From assembly GCA_030668875.1 (NCBI GenBank), contig DAOVER010000014.1:1-64000 (forward strand): DNA of 64,000 nt, read 5' to 3'. A program made the position numbers and the translations under genes. This document shows, piece after piece, positions 36,582 to 46,026 of this stretch. The DNA is from Candidatus Heimdallarchaeota archaeon. Its GTDB lineage: Archaea; Asgardarchaeota; Heimdallarchaeia; Heimdallarchaeales; Heimdallarchaeaceae. The notes beneath the pieces are model-generated. The model was not told the origin of the DNA, did no database searches, and worked only from the letters and a program-made list of their open reading frames with translations. The stretch's first letter is position 1. Each line of letters starts with the position of its first letter.

Positions 36582-36986
36582 GTGGGTAAAGTTATTGTAT
36601 CGTCTGGAAAGAGAAAAACAGCAATCGCACGTGCAACTATTAAAGAAGGAAAAGGAAGAGTTAGAATAAATGGTGTCCCCTTAGAGGTTCTACCAAATGA
36701 GCTGAAACGAGTAAAGATAAATGAAGTATTCGTACTCGCGGGGAATGAAAAGAGAGATTCTGTTGATGTTAAAGTTAAGGTAAAGGGAGGAGGATTTATG
36801 GGTCAAGCTGAAGCTGTTCGTACAGCTATTGCAAGAGGCCTAATCGAGTTTTTTGATGATATGGGTCTAAAAGAAGTTTTTGTTGCTTATGATAAAACAA
36901 TTGTTTCTGGTGATCCAAGGAGAACTGAACCTAAACACTTTGGTGGAAAAAGTTCACGTTCCAGATTTCAAAAATCCTACCGATAA
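36582..36986 (+). CDS. rps9: Ribosomal protein uS9 (GTG start at 36582 with AGGTGAT SD likely; track start 36534)
   Basis: SSGKRKTAIARATI; KHFGGKSSRSRFQKSYR C-terminus. Confidence 0.94.
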   Translation: MGKVIVSSGKRKTAIARATIKEGKGRVRINGVPLEVLPNELKRVKINEVFVLAGNEKRDSVDVKVKVKGGGFMGQAEAVRTAIARGLIEFFDDMGLKEVFVAYDKTIVSGDPRRTEPKHFGGKSSRSRFQKSYR

Positions 36987-37009
36987 CTTTTTCCCTTCTA
37001 TTATTTTTA

Positions 37010-38062
37010 TTGTTAATGAAGAATATGTCGACCGTTTTAGATTGTTCTATGGGTGAAGGGGGCGGATCAGTTATTCGAATTTCTGTTGCATTGGCAGCAG
37101 CAAACAGCTCTCCCTTAAAATTGACTAATATACGATCTAATCGATCAAATCCTGGTTTACGAGCTCAACACCTTGAATCAATAGATGCCTTAAGGCAACT
37201 ATCTGGTTTTGAAATTTTTGGTGCTAAGATGGGGAGTAAGGAAGTATCTATTCGCCAGTATGGAAAAAGAAGAAATGAAGCAACTGTAAAAATAAATACA
37301 GCTGGAAGTATCTCTCTTGTTGCTCAAGCAGTCCAGTATTATGCATTGAATAAAGAAACGGAAATAAAATTAAACATACAAGGTGGCGCTACTCATGGCA
37401 AGTGGGCCCCTTCAATTGAATTCATTACAAATGTTACTTTTAAAATTCTTGAAAAAATGAACAAAATAATTGATGTTAAGATAGACAGACATGGTTTTTT
37501 TCCAAAAGGGGGAGCACAATCATATTTTATGTTTCACCCTCATGATAAGATATTACCCCTGAATTTAACAGAAAAAGGTGTTTTAGAAGAAATACATGTT
37601 TTTTCAACAGCTTCTTCCCATCTTAAGAAAAGGAATGTAGCTGAAAGGCAGATAGATTCTTTTGTTAAACTAGCAAAATCAACAGTAGACACTGTACATC
37701 ATATAAATTATGTTGATAGTGTGTCTCCTGGCACTGGTTTAACAGTTGTAAATAAATATTCAACAGGAACTTTAAAGGGATGTTTCGTTCAAGGAGAAAG
37801 GTCATTAACAGCAGAAAATATTGGTAAAATATGCTGGAAACAATGGGAAAACTTTGAGCAAAACTCAGCAGCTGTTGACATTCATACAGCTGATCAACTT
37901 ATAGTTCCCATGGCCTTAGCTGAAGGAAGCTCAGCAATCACAACAGCTAGATTAACCAATCACACCAAAACAAACATAGAACTAATTCAGAAATTTACTC
38001 AAGCAGTTTTTAATGTAAATAAAGAAAATGGGCGTTATCTCATTTCTGTTAAACAGCCCTAG
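37010..38062 (+). CDS. rtcA: RNA 3'-terminal phosphate cyclase
   Basis: MGEGGGSVIRISVALA; NIRSNRSNPGLRAQHLES; GFFPKGGA. Confidence 0.92.
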   Translation: MLMKNMSTVLDCSMGEGGGSVIRISVALAAANSSPLKLTNIRSNRSNPGLRAQHLESIDALRQLSGFEIFGAKMGSKEVSIRQYGKRRNEATVKINTAGSISLVAQAVQYYALNKETEIKLNIQGGATHGKWAPSIEFITNVTFKILEKMNKIIDVKIDRHGFFPKGGAQSYFMFHPHDKILPLNLTEKGVLEEIHVFSTASSHLKKRNVAERQIDSFVKLAKSTVDTVHHINYVDSVSPGTGLTVVNKYSTGTLKGCFVQGERSLTAENIGKICWKQWENFEQNSAAVDIHTADQLIVPMALAEGSSAITTARLTNHTKTNIELIQKFTQAVFNVNKENGRYLISVKQP

Positions 38063-38229
38063 ACTAGCTGAATGTTCATTTTTCTCTATTTCTTTCTTAA
38101 CGACATATTTATATGATACTATACAAGTCGGAGTACGACATAGGAGTATAGTTTCTGTAAAAATTTTACTCTATTGAATATGTTTAGTAAAATAAATCAA
38201 TCAAAGAAATTTAAATGAAACATTAAGAC

Positions 38230-39240
38230 GTGAAAAATATGGGGCATAGAAGGGTAAGCGCACCCCATCGAGGATCTCTAGGATATCGAAGGGTAAGAGC
38301 GAGAAGAATAGTACCTGCACCTCGCGCATGGCAAACATACGAGGGTGTTCCTAAGTTACTTGGTTTTCTTGGTATTAAAGCTGGAATGACACATTGCGAA
38401 TATCTTGAAGACAAACCGAGAAGTCACTTAGTAAATAGGGAAGTTACTGTGGCGGTAACATGTATTGAAACACCACCAAACGTTGTGTTTGGTTTACGTG
38501 GTTATAAAAAATCACCTTATGGTCTCAAAATTGTTGCTGATTTGATTACAACTGAGACAAAAGAAGAGCTTAAGAGAAGGGTTAAACCTCCTAAACAATA
38601 CGATCTTGAGAAAGCAAAGAAAAAGTTTGAGAATCACCTTGAGGAAATAGTTGAACTAAGAGCAATTGTTCATACTCAACCTTACCTTACAGGAATTGGT
38701 ATGAAAACTCCTCAAATTGCAGAAATTAAAATTGGATGCTCAAAAATTGAGGAAGGATATCAGTATGGTCTTTCTCTTCTTGGAAAAGAAATGCTTATTC
38801 GAGATGTATTCAAAGCTGGTGAATTTGTAGATACTATTGGTGTAACAAAAGGAAAGGGTTTCCAAGGGCCTGTAAAACGACATGGAATAAAAATCCTCCA
38901 ACACAAATCTAAAGGAACTAAAAGGGGTGTTGGTTCAATTGGTCCATGGACTCCTTCAAGAACAATGTGGACTATTCCAAGATCTGGTCAGATGGGTTTC
39001 AATATCCGAACTGAGTATAACAAAAGGATAATGCAGATTGGTTCTGATGGATCACAAATCGTTCCTAAAGGAGGATTTGTAAGATACGGTGTTGTGAAAA
39101 ACAATTACGTTTTGCTTAAAGGGTCGGTTCCTGGTCCTAAAAAGCGTACAATTCTACTAAGAGAACCCGTTAGAAAAGCTCCTCAACATGAGAAAGAGCC
39201 ACAAATCCTCTATATCTCAACAAGGAGTCAACAAGGTTAG
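38230..39240 (+). CDS. rpl3: Ribosomal protein uL3
   Basis: LLGFLGIKAGMTH; GVTKGKGFQGPVKRHG. Confidence 0.95.
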   Translation: MKNMGHRRVSAPHRGSLGYRRVRARRIVPAPRAWQTYEGVPKLLGFLGIKAGMTHCEYLEDKPRSHLVNREVTVAVTCIETPPNVVFGLRGYKKSPYGLKIVADLITTETKEELKRRVKPPKQYDLEKAKKKFENHLEEIVELRAIVHTQPYLTGIGMKTPQIAEIKIGCSKIEEGYQYGLSLLGKEMLIRDVFKAGEFVDTIGVTKGKGFQGPVKRHGIKILQHKSKGTKRGVGSIGPWTPSRTMWTIPRSGQMGFNIRTEYNKRIMQIGSDGSQIVPKGGFVRYGVVKNNYVLLKGSVPGPKKRTILLREPVRKAPQHEKEPQILYISTRSQQG

Positions 39241-39256
39241 GATTGAGGCGATAAAG

Positions 39257-40054
39257 ATGAAAACAAAAATATATTCCATCAAAGGAAAGAAACTTTCAGA
39301 AACAATAGAACTTCCAGAAGTATTCCAAACACAATTACGACCAGATATAATTAAACGAGCCGTACTTGCTGAACAAAGCTGGAAGAGGCAACCAAAAGGT
39401 GTTAGCACTCTAGCTGGAAGATTAGTTGCTGTTGAGAATTGGGGACCTGGTCGGGGTGCTGCAAGAGTTCCAAGAATAAAAGGTTCTAGAACCCACAGTG
39501 CTCAACGAACAGCTTTTATTCCACAAGCACGAGGTGGTCATAGAGCCCATCCCCCTAGAGCAGAAAAGAAGATAGTAGAAAAAATCAATCGAAAGGAACA
39601 TTTACTTGCTTTGAAATCTGCGATAGCATACACAGCACAAAAAGAATCTGTTGGTCAAAGAGGACATCGTTTTGATGACAAAACTGACTTCCCAATTGTT
39701 ATTGAATCAAAAGCAGAAGAACTGGTAAAAACTCAAGAAGTTGTCACTCTGTTAGATAATTTGGGTCTGTCTTTAGAATTGTTAAGAGTGAAATTTGGTA
39801 AAAATGTTCGTCCCGGCAAAGGTAAAGGAAGAGGTCGTAAATATAAAGTGCCAGTTGGTCCGTTGATAGTAGTAAGTAATAGTGAATGTTCTTTGGTTAA
39901 GGCAGGAAGAAATATTCTAGGTACCAATGTTGTTACTGTAAACAAACTTACAACTGAACTTTTAGCCCCAGGAACTCATCCTGGAAGACTAACAATCTGG
40001 ACAGAAGATGCAATAAAATCTTTGAATGAACGCTTTATTTCAGGTGATAAATAA
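39257..40054 (+). CDS. rpl4: Ribosomal protein uL4 (track start 39188)
   Basis: WGPGRGAARVPRIKGSRTHSAQRTAFIPQARGGHRAHPPRAEK. Confidence 0.94.
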   Translation: MKTKIYSIKGKKLSETIELPEVFQTQLRPDIIKRAVLAEQSWKRQPKGVSTLAGRLVAVENWGPGRGAARVPRIKGSRTHSAQRTAFIPQARGGHRAHPPRAEKKIVEKINRKEHLLALKSAIAYTAQKESVGQRGHRFDDKTDFPIVIESKAEELVKTQEVVTLLDNLGLSLELLRVKFGKNVRPGKGKGRGRKYKVPVGPLIVVSNSECSLVKAGRNILGTNVVTVNKLTTELLAPGTHPGRLTIWTEDAIKSLNERFISGDK

Positions 40055-40314
40055 TGGATCCGTACAAAATAATAATAAAACCTCTTATCTCTGAAAAAGA
40101 CTTCGAGCTAATTGAGAAAGAAAACAAATTAGTTATACAAGTTGCTTTGAATGCTACTAAACACCAAATTAAAGAGTCAATGGAAAAATTGTACGGGGTT
40201 CAAGTTCTCAAAGTAAACACCTTGATCACACCAAAAGGAACAAAGAAAGCTTATGTAAAATTAAGCGAATTCGATGATGCTGCAGATATAGCGTCACGAA
40301 TGGGATTATTCTAA
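40054..40314 (+). CDS. rpl23: Ribosomal protein uL23
   Basis: IIIKPLISEKDFELIEKENKLVIQV; between uL4 and uL2. Confidence 0.94.
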   Translation: MDPYKIIIKPLISEKDFELIEKENKLVIQVALNATKHQIKESMEKLYGVQVLKVNTLITPKGTKKAYVKLSEFDDAADIASRMGLF

Positions 40315-40328
40315 AGGAAGTGAATTAG

Positions 40329-41066
40329 ATGGGTAAAAAAATATTAGTCCAAAGACGAGGTAGAGGAACATCGCAATTCCGAGCTGCTTCCCATAAGAGA
40401 AAAGGTAGTATCAAATATAGAAAAATCACCAAAATTGAGTATACTGACGAAATAATAATTGGCTCAGTAAAGGACATTGTACATGATCCTGGAAGAGGAG
40501 CACCTGTAGCAATAATTCTTTTCCAAGATGGATTGAAAAAAGTGATATTACCCTCTGAAGGATTAAGAGTGGGACAAACCATTGAATATGGTGCTGGTTC
40601 GTCAGTTGTCATTGGCAACACAATGCCCTTACAAGCTATACCTGATGGATCTCCCGTCTTCAATCTAGAATTAACTCCTGGAGATGGAGGCCGTTTAATC
40701 CGAGCTAGTGGTGGATACGCAACTATCTTAGGTCGTGACAAAGGAAAAGTAACTCTTCAATTACCAAGTGGTGAAATGAAGGAAGTTCCTCAAAGGTGCC
40801 GAGCAACAATTGGTATTGTTGCAGGTGGAGGAAGAACTGAAAAGCCATTTGTTAAAGCGGGAAATAAACATTATCTCAAAAAAGCAAAAGGTCATTATTA
40901 TCCAAGAGTGAGAGGTGTTGCAATGAATGCAGTTTCTCACCCACATGGTGGTGGTGCGCATCAAAGCCCTCCACGTGCAACAACAGTTTCAAGACATGCT
41001 CAACCTGGAAGAAAAGTTGGTCTTATTGCAGCAAGAAGAAGTGGAAGAAGAAGAGGCAAGAAATAG
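40329..41066 (+). CDS. rpl2: Ribosomal protein uL2
   Basis: RGVAMNAVSHPHGGGAHQ; RIIQRRGRGT-type N-terminus. Confidence 0.95.
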   Translation: MGKKILVQRRGRGTSQFRAASHKRKGSIKYRKITKIEYTDEIIIGSVKDIVHDPGRGAPVAIILFQDGLKKVILPSEGLRVGQTIEYGAGSSVVIGNTMPLQAIPDGSPVFNLELTPGDGGRLIRASGGYATILGRDKGKVTLQLPSGEMKEVPQRCRATIGIVAGGGRTEKPFVKAGNKHYLKKAKGHYYPRVRGVAMNAVSHPHGGGAHQSPPRATTVSRHAQPGRKVGLIAARRSGRRRGKK

Positions 41067-41110
41067 TTTTGTCTTTTTATTTTTTATTTTTTATTTTTTT
41101 ACTTTTTTAA
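41067..41110 (+). terminator. T-rich terminator after uL3-uL4-uL23-uL2
   Basis: TTTTGTCTTTTTATTTTTTATTTTTTATTTTTTTACTTTTTT immediately after rpl2 stop. Confidence 0.6.
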
Positions 41111-41163
41111 AACATAGTCATTAAAAACTCAAAGCTAAGATATACTGATAAGGAGTATTAAGA

Positions 41164-41907
41164 ATGCAAAGTAGGAAAACATATGGAGATGTCGAGTTTA
41201 TATTTGAAAAGCCTCAAAAATTTGAAGGTTGTGTTCTATTAAACGGCTGGCATGGAATTGGAGAGTGTGGTTTTATATCGATGAGTCATTTAGTTGAAAA
41301 CCTTGGACTAGAACGTATCGGTTTCATTATTACAAATAATTTACCTCAATTTATTTCTATCAAAAATGAACAAATTACTTTTCCTTTTGAAATTTATCGC
41401 AAAGACAATTTGGTCGTAATATTGCCTATTTTTGAACCAATAAAATCTGAACACTTGCTTTTTACTAAGACTATTGTTGAATGGTCTATTGAAGAGAAGT
41501 TCCAACAAGCTATTCTTATTGGTGGGTTGGATAAGCGTTTGCAAGGTGAACACGATGTCAAGGGGATTTATACTCGTTCTTTCAAGAGGGGTGATTCCAC
41601 TTCTGCGATTCCAGTTCTTGATGAAGGTCTATATGTAACTGGCCCCTTAGCTTACATGCTCATGTTTTACGAGCTCAATCAATTCCCTGCTTTAGCCCTC
41701 TTACCATATGCGGAAAGATCACGACCTGATCCTGTTGCCGCAAGTGTTGCAATAGAACAAATAAATCTCTTATTAGGAATAGAAATTGACACAGAAGGAT
41801 TGTTGAAAGAAGCAGAAAAGATAGAGAAGGAAATCGAGTCATTAATTCAAGCAAGTAAACCTCAAAGAGATAGAGATAAAGATTCTGATCAAGGAATGTT
41901 TGTGTAG
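41164..41907 (+). CDS. Proteasome assembly chaperone PAC2-family protein
   Basis: LNGWHGIGECGFISMSHLVENLG; YVTGPLAYMLMFYELNQFPALALLPYAERSRPDPVAAS. Confidence 0.8.
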   Translation: MQSRKTYGDVEFIFEKPQKFEGCVLLNGWHGIGECGFISMSHLVENLGLERIGFIITNNLPQFISIKNEQITFPFEIYRKDNLVVILPIFEPIKSEHLLFTKTIVEWSIEEKFQQAILIGGLDKRLQGEHDVKGIYTRSFKRGDSTSAIPVLDEGLYVTGPLAYMLMFYELNQFPALALLPYAERSRPDPVAASVAIEQINLLLGIEIDTEGLLKEAEKIEKEIESLIQASKPQRDRDKDSDQGMFV

Positions 41908-41921
41908 AGAAATAAGAGAAG

Positions 41922-42014
41922 TGGCGGACCAGACAGGATTTGAACCTGCGAACCCCGGCTTTCTTCGATAGATCTCCGGAGGCCGGCGCCTTATCCAGAC
42001 TAGACTACTGATCC
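41922..42014 (-). tRNA. tRNA-Arg (anticodon CCG) with ~15-nt intron at canonical 37/38 position, CCA encoded
   Basis: RC: GGATCAG..GTCT..AGGC..CCGGC-CTCCGG[AGATCTATCGAAGAA]A-GCCGG..GCAGGTTCAAATCCTGT..CTGGTCC-G-CCA. Confidence 0.85.
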
Positions 42015-42070
42015 TTTTTCCTTTTCATATTATATAGAATTCATTAAACTTAATTCATCAGTATAAAAAG

Positions 42071-43186
42071 CTAAATGTCGTAAGAGAAGTCCTCCTCTTC
42101 TTGGGGAAGAAACTCTTCAGAAATTGACAATTTAGCAACATCTTTGAACTTATCTTTAGTTTTTAACACAGTTAACACTGTAGTCTTTAATGCTTCTACA
42201 AGCTCTTCTAACCCTTTACCTTCCATAGTAGAGACATGAAATTCAGTCTTGAGCTCAGTTTTAGCCTTTGTAATTTGCTCATCAGTGAGCAAGTCTACTT
42301 TATTGAGCACTCTAAGAGTAGGATTATCACTAAACTCGTTGGAAATATCCTCAAGCAAATGATTTTGTTCTTTTACTGGCAATTCAGCATCTTTCGAACA
42401 ATCGAACATGTAAACAATAACGTCTGAAATATACTTGATTGAAGCTATGCTTTGACGTTCAATTAAATTGCGTTCATCAAAAGGACGATCAAGTAAACCT
42501 GGGGTATCAACAATCTGAACGAGAGTCAAACCAAAATTTGCATGACCAAATACTATCTGTTTTGTAGTAAAAGGATACTCACCAACCTCTGGCGATCCTG
42601 AAGAAATACACCTAACAAGAGAAGATTTGCCAACGTTAGGGGCACCAGCAATGACTATCGTAGGAAGTGTAGTATTGAAATCCGGTACAGATTTCAATTT
42701 TTTAACAATTCGGATAAGATATTTCACATCTCCTTGAGCCTTTTTAACAAGAGATACATATCTACCTCCTGTTTCCTTTCTTACTGAAGCCATAACATTA
42801 GGGTGATTTGTGTCAGATATTTTCTGTAATTGTTCCCTCTCAATTTCACGTAGCTGATTAGATATACCTTTTAATCTACCAAGAACTTGCTTGATTTTAT
42901 CAACACTACCAACTAAATTGCATAATTCTTGATAAAATGGATGAATATCTTCAACCCAAGGAAACTGATCAAGGATACTATCAATCTTTCTGGTAAATTC
43001 ATGAGTTAAGATTGAAATTCTATCTTTTTCAAGAAAAGCTAGTTTTTGTTCTCTGCTTATTCTTTTTTTAATACGAGTACGTCTAACTGCTTGACTTTGT
43101 TGAAAAGCATTGTCTATGATTTCGCTTATGGGAGAAATATACGTAACTCTTCTAAACGGGTTACTTGTTTTAAGGTTCTTTTTCAA
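42071..43186 (-). CDS. NOG1-like GTPase
   Basis: TIVIAGAPNVGKSSLVRCISSGSPEVGEYPFTTKQIVFGHA; NKVDLL; NOG1-like N-terminal helical region. Confidence 0.9.
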   Translation of the reverse strand: MKKNLKTSNPFRRVTYISPISEIIDNAFQQSQAVRRTRIKKRISREQKLAFLEKDRISILTHEFTRKIDSILDQFPWVEDIHPFYQELCNLVGSVDKIKQVLGRLKGISNQLREIEREQLQKISDTNHPNVMASVRKETGGRYVSLVKKAQGDVKYLIRIVKKLKSVPDFNTTLPTIVIAGAPNVGKSSLVRCISSGSPEVGEYPFTTKQIVFGHANFGLTLVQIVDTPGLLDRPFDERNLIERQSIASIKYISDVIVYMFDCSKDAELPVKEQNHLLEDISNEFSDNPTLRVLNKVDLLTDEQITKAKTELKTEFHVSTMEGKGLEELVEALKTTVLTVLKTKDKFKDVAKLSISEEFLPQEEEDFSYDI

Positions 43187-43188
43187 TG

Positions 43189-44319
43189 TTAATCACTTTC
43201 TAAATCTAGCACTGTCATGTCAATTTCGTGATCAAAATACTTGGGAAGGTTTTTTATTACTTCTTTTCGTCGAGCTTTGTGTTCTTCTTGATATTTTAGT
43301 ACCATCTCAAGTAAACGGGGTTTGCAATCGAGGCCACAAATAAGTTTACCACCTAAACAACCTTGACGAGTTTCTTCCAAATCATCATCATCTTGAATGA
43401 AGTATTTTTCAAACCAATCAAAAATTGTACAAATGTAAGGATTTGCTCCAAGTTCTCTTTGTTCTTTAACTGTAGTTCTTCCACCAGTGAAAGCACTCAT
43501 TATCTTTTTCTTCACAGTTTTAGGGTTATCTCTTAGGAATACACATGTTTCAGGGGAAGATGAAGACATAGGTCCTCCTGTAAGACCCTTCATATATCTG
43601 ATGTATAAAGATGCAGGTAAAGTAATTTTACGCTTTCGTGCAATGTCTCGAGTTAAACGCATGTATACATCCTGATCAAGGCCAATAGGAACAACGACTG
43701 GGAATTTATCATCTACCGTGGGCTGAAGAATATGAGCAGCTTGAATGCAGGTATAATAAATGGTACCAGCATTTTCCTCACCAGTTAGCCCTAAGGCAGC
43801 TTTAATAGCATTATATGTTTGGTTAATAGAAAAAGTTAAAGCTAGATACTGGATCTTCGGTGTAACACTAGAAATGTAAGCATGAACATTGTTAGGTTTA
43901 AAACCTAAAGCAAAAATGTCAATAGCATTCTCTAAAGCAAGTTTGGCTGTGCCTTCTAGATTTTCAACTTTACGAAAAACATATTTTTCATCATCAGATA
44001 AGGGCATATAATACTTGCAATCATATTTCTTTTGCAAGTAACGTATTAACTCAAAAAGAATCAAATGACCAAAATGTAAATCATTTGATGGACCGCGACC
44101 ACTGATAATAGCAAATCCTTTGTTTTGCTCAATTCTGTCAAGGATTTTATCAAAGTCTCTATGTGCAAAGACTACTCCTCTTCTAAATAATAGGTGATCC
44201 TCTCCTATTCGAGGTAGAACATTATCTATTTTAGCAATGCCAAACTCCTTGAGAATAGTTTCATAATCAGTTCTTTTCTCTATATCTCGATTTCCTGCAT
44301 TCTTGCTCATTCTAAACAC
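43189..44319 (-). CDS. trpS: Tryptophanyl-tRNA synthetase
   Basis: GRGPSNDLHFGHLILFELI; GGPMSSSSPETCVFL. Confidence 0.92.
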   Translation of the reverse strand: MFRMSKNAGNRDIEKRTDYETILKEFGIAKIDNVLPRIGEDHLLFRRGVVFAHRDFDKILDRIEQNKGFAIISGRGPSNDLHFGHLILFELIRYLQKKYDCKYYMPLSDDEKYVFRKVENLEGTAKLALENAIDIFALGFKPNNVHAYISSVTPKIQYLALTFSINQTYNAIKAALGLTGEENAGTIYYTCIQAAHILQPTVDDKFPVVVPIGLDQDVYMRLTRDIARKRKITLPASLYIRYMKGLTGGPMSSSSPETCVFLRDNPKTVKKKIMSAFTGGRTTVKEQRELGANPYICTIFDWFEKYFIQDDDDLEETRQGCLGGKLICGLDCKPRLLEMVLKYQEEHKARRKEVIKNLPKYFDHEIDMTVLDLESD

Positions 44320-44484
44320 CTTATGAAAAATGAGAATAAAATTCTTTTCAAAGAATAGCGATTTGGTCTGGTCACTATGTGTATTCTGTAATTAATGAAA
44401 CAGGAGAAAGTCATTGCCAGTCCAAGTTACCACTCTCAATATCTTTTTACAAAAAAGTCTTTATAAGATTGTCGAACAAATAAA

Positions 44485-45912
44485 ATGATGATGAAACATT
44501 GGAAAAATAGCTATCTAGAAGCGTTGCAACTTATTGATAATGATAGTATTCTTTCCAAAGGTGTCATATTAGGTTTTAATGTCAATATTGACAAAATTAT
44601 CAAAATAACACCTGAAATTCTCTCAAATATCCTCCAAACGGCTGGAGTAGAAGATAGATTGTCAGACAATTGTCGTCCAAAAAAGATTACGAATATTGAA
44701 GAATTGCTTATTTGTCTACTTCAATCAATTAATGATGGCAAAGCAGATGAGGTACTTATAAACTCAGATCAGGTTGCTATCTGGATTGAGGAGAACTTTG
44801 TAATCTCTAGAACAATGATGGGGGGCCAAGCAGGAATAATGGCAAATCTTTTGAGAAAAATTAAAGTAAATCCTGTATTATTAAGTACTCCACTTTCAAG
44901 CCCAGATTTAATTAAATTACTTAATCCATCAATTATAGACCCAACAACAAACTATGATACATTTCGATCAGAATCAGAAGAAGCAACAGAAAAAATCGAA
45001 CCAATAACACACTATGTCTTTGAATTCTCTGCAGGAAAGTATATGGTAGCTAACAAGATAATTAATTGTGAAAGATCAAACCGTTTTATTGGTTCATATG
45101 ATGAAGTGAACTCCCTACTTATGTTTTCGGAAGAATTTAGAAAATATAGTGTCGATAATATATCTAATTATGCCTTGTGTGTTATAGCCGGATTTCATCT
45201 TATTGATTTGGAAATCCACACTTCAAAATCATATACAGAGGTTTTTGAACCTGTATTAAGTTTAATAAGAAAATGGAAAGAGAGAAATCCTTTCCTAGTT
45301 GTCCATCTAGAACTTGCTGCAGTAAGAAATAGAGATTTGAAACAAGCGATAATCGATAATCTATTCTCAGTTGTTGATTCTATTGGATTAAATGAACAAG
45401 AACTTGTATCTTTTCTGCATTGTATTGATAAATCGCTTTCAGTATCTATACATTCAACCATTTCTTCAATTAATTTATTCAAAGGAATGCTTGCTATTTT
45501 TTCCAAATACCCTCATCTCCGTTTACATCTCCACTATCTTGATTATTTCTTGCTTCTATCCCCGTTAATCTCAGAACAATTTGCTCTTATACGAAAAAAT
45601 TCATTGATCGTTTCTTCACTTTTTGCAGCAGTCAAAGCAATAAATGGAACTATAGATAGACGAATAGACACTAAATTGCTCGATTATAATATATCGAAAA
45701 AAGGTTTAGAAGAGTTGCAGAATCTAGAAAATTATCTAAAAAGTGAATGGAATGGTGATAATAGCCTCATAAATGATGGTTACATACAGACAAAATCATT
45801 TGCTATGTTTGGAATACCAACCATAGTTATACCCTCTCCAAGGTATTTAGTGGGTCTCGGAGACACCATCTCTCTGATATCAATTTTGTATGAATTCAAT
45901 AAACTTGAGTAA
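44485..45912 (+). CDS. ADP-dependent sugar kinase family protein (ADP-PFK/GK-like)
   Basis: GFNVNIDKI; MGGQAGIMANLLRKIKVNPVLLS; SIGLNEQEL; VGLGDTISL. Confidence 0.75.
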   Translation: MMMKHWKNSYLEALQLIDNDSILSKGVILGFNVNIDKIIKITPEILSNILQTAGVEDRLSDNCRPKKITNIEELLICLLQSINDGKADEVLINSDQVAIWIEENFVISRTMMGGQAGIMANLLRKIKVNPVLLSTPLSSPDLIKLLNPSIIDPTTNYDTFRSESEEATEKIEPITHYVFEFSAGKYMVANKIINCERSNRFIGSYDEVNSLLMFSEEFRKYSVDNISNYALCVIAGFHLIDLEIHTSKSYTEVFEPVLSLIRKWKERNPFLVVHLELAAVRNRDLKQAIIDNLFSVVDSIGLNEQELVSFLHCIDKSLSVSIHSTISSINLFKGMLAIFSKYPHLRLHLHYLDYFLLLSPLISEQFALIRKNSLIVSSLFAAVKAINGTIDRRIDTKLLDYNISKKGLEELQNLENYLKSEWNGDNSLINDGYIQTKSFAMFGIPTIVIPSPRYLVGLGDTISLISILYEFNKLE

Positions 45913-46026
45913 TCAGAGAGAGTTTTATTATGTTCTGTCTTAGGAAATATGTATTGATTTCTCGGTGTTTAAATAACTTCTTCTAATAAGGATAATGAGT
46001 TTCAATTCAAACTAACTGATTCTAAG

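Noticed and set aside
38223-38414. 63-aa minus-strand ORF
   Set aside because: Antisense to the conserved uL3 N-terminus
39217-39408. 63-aa minus-strand ORF across the uL3/uL4 junction
   Set aside because: Antisense to ribosomal protein genes
40325-40741. 138-aa minus-strand ORF
   Set aside because: Antisense to uL2; uL2 frame is clearly the coding one
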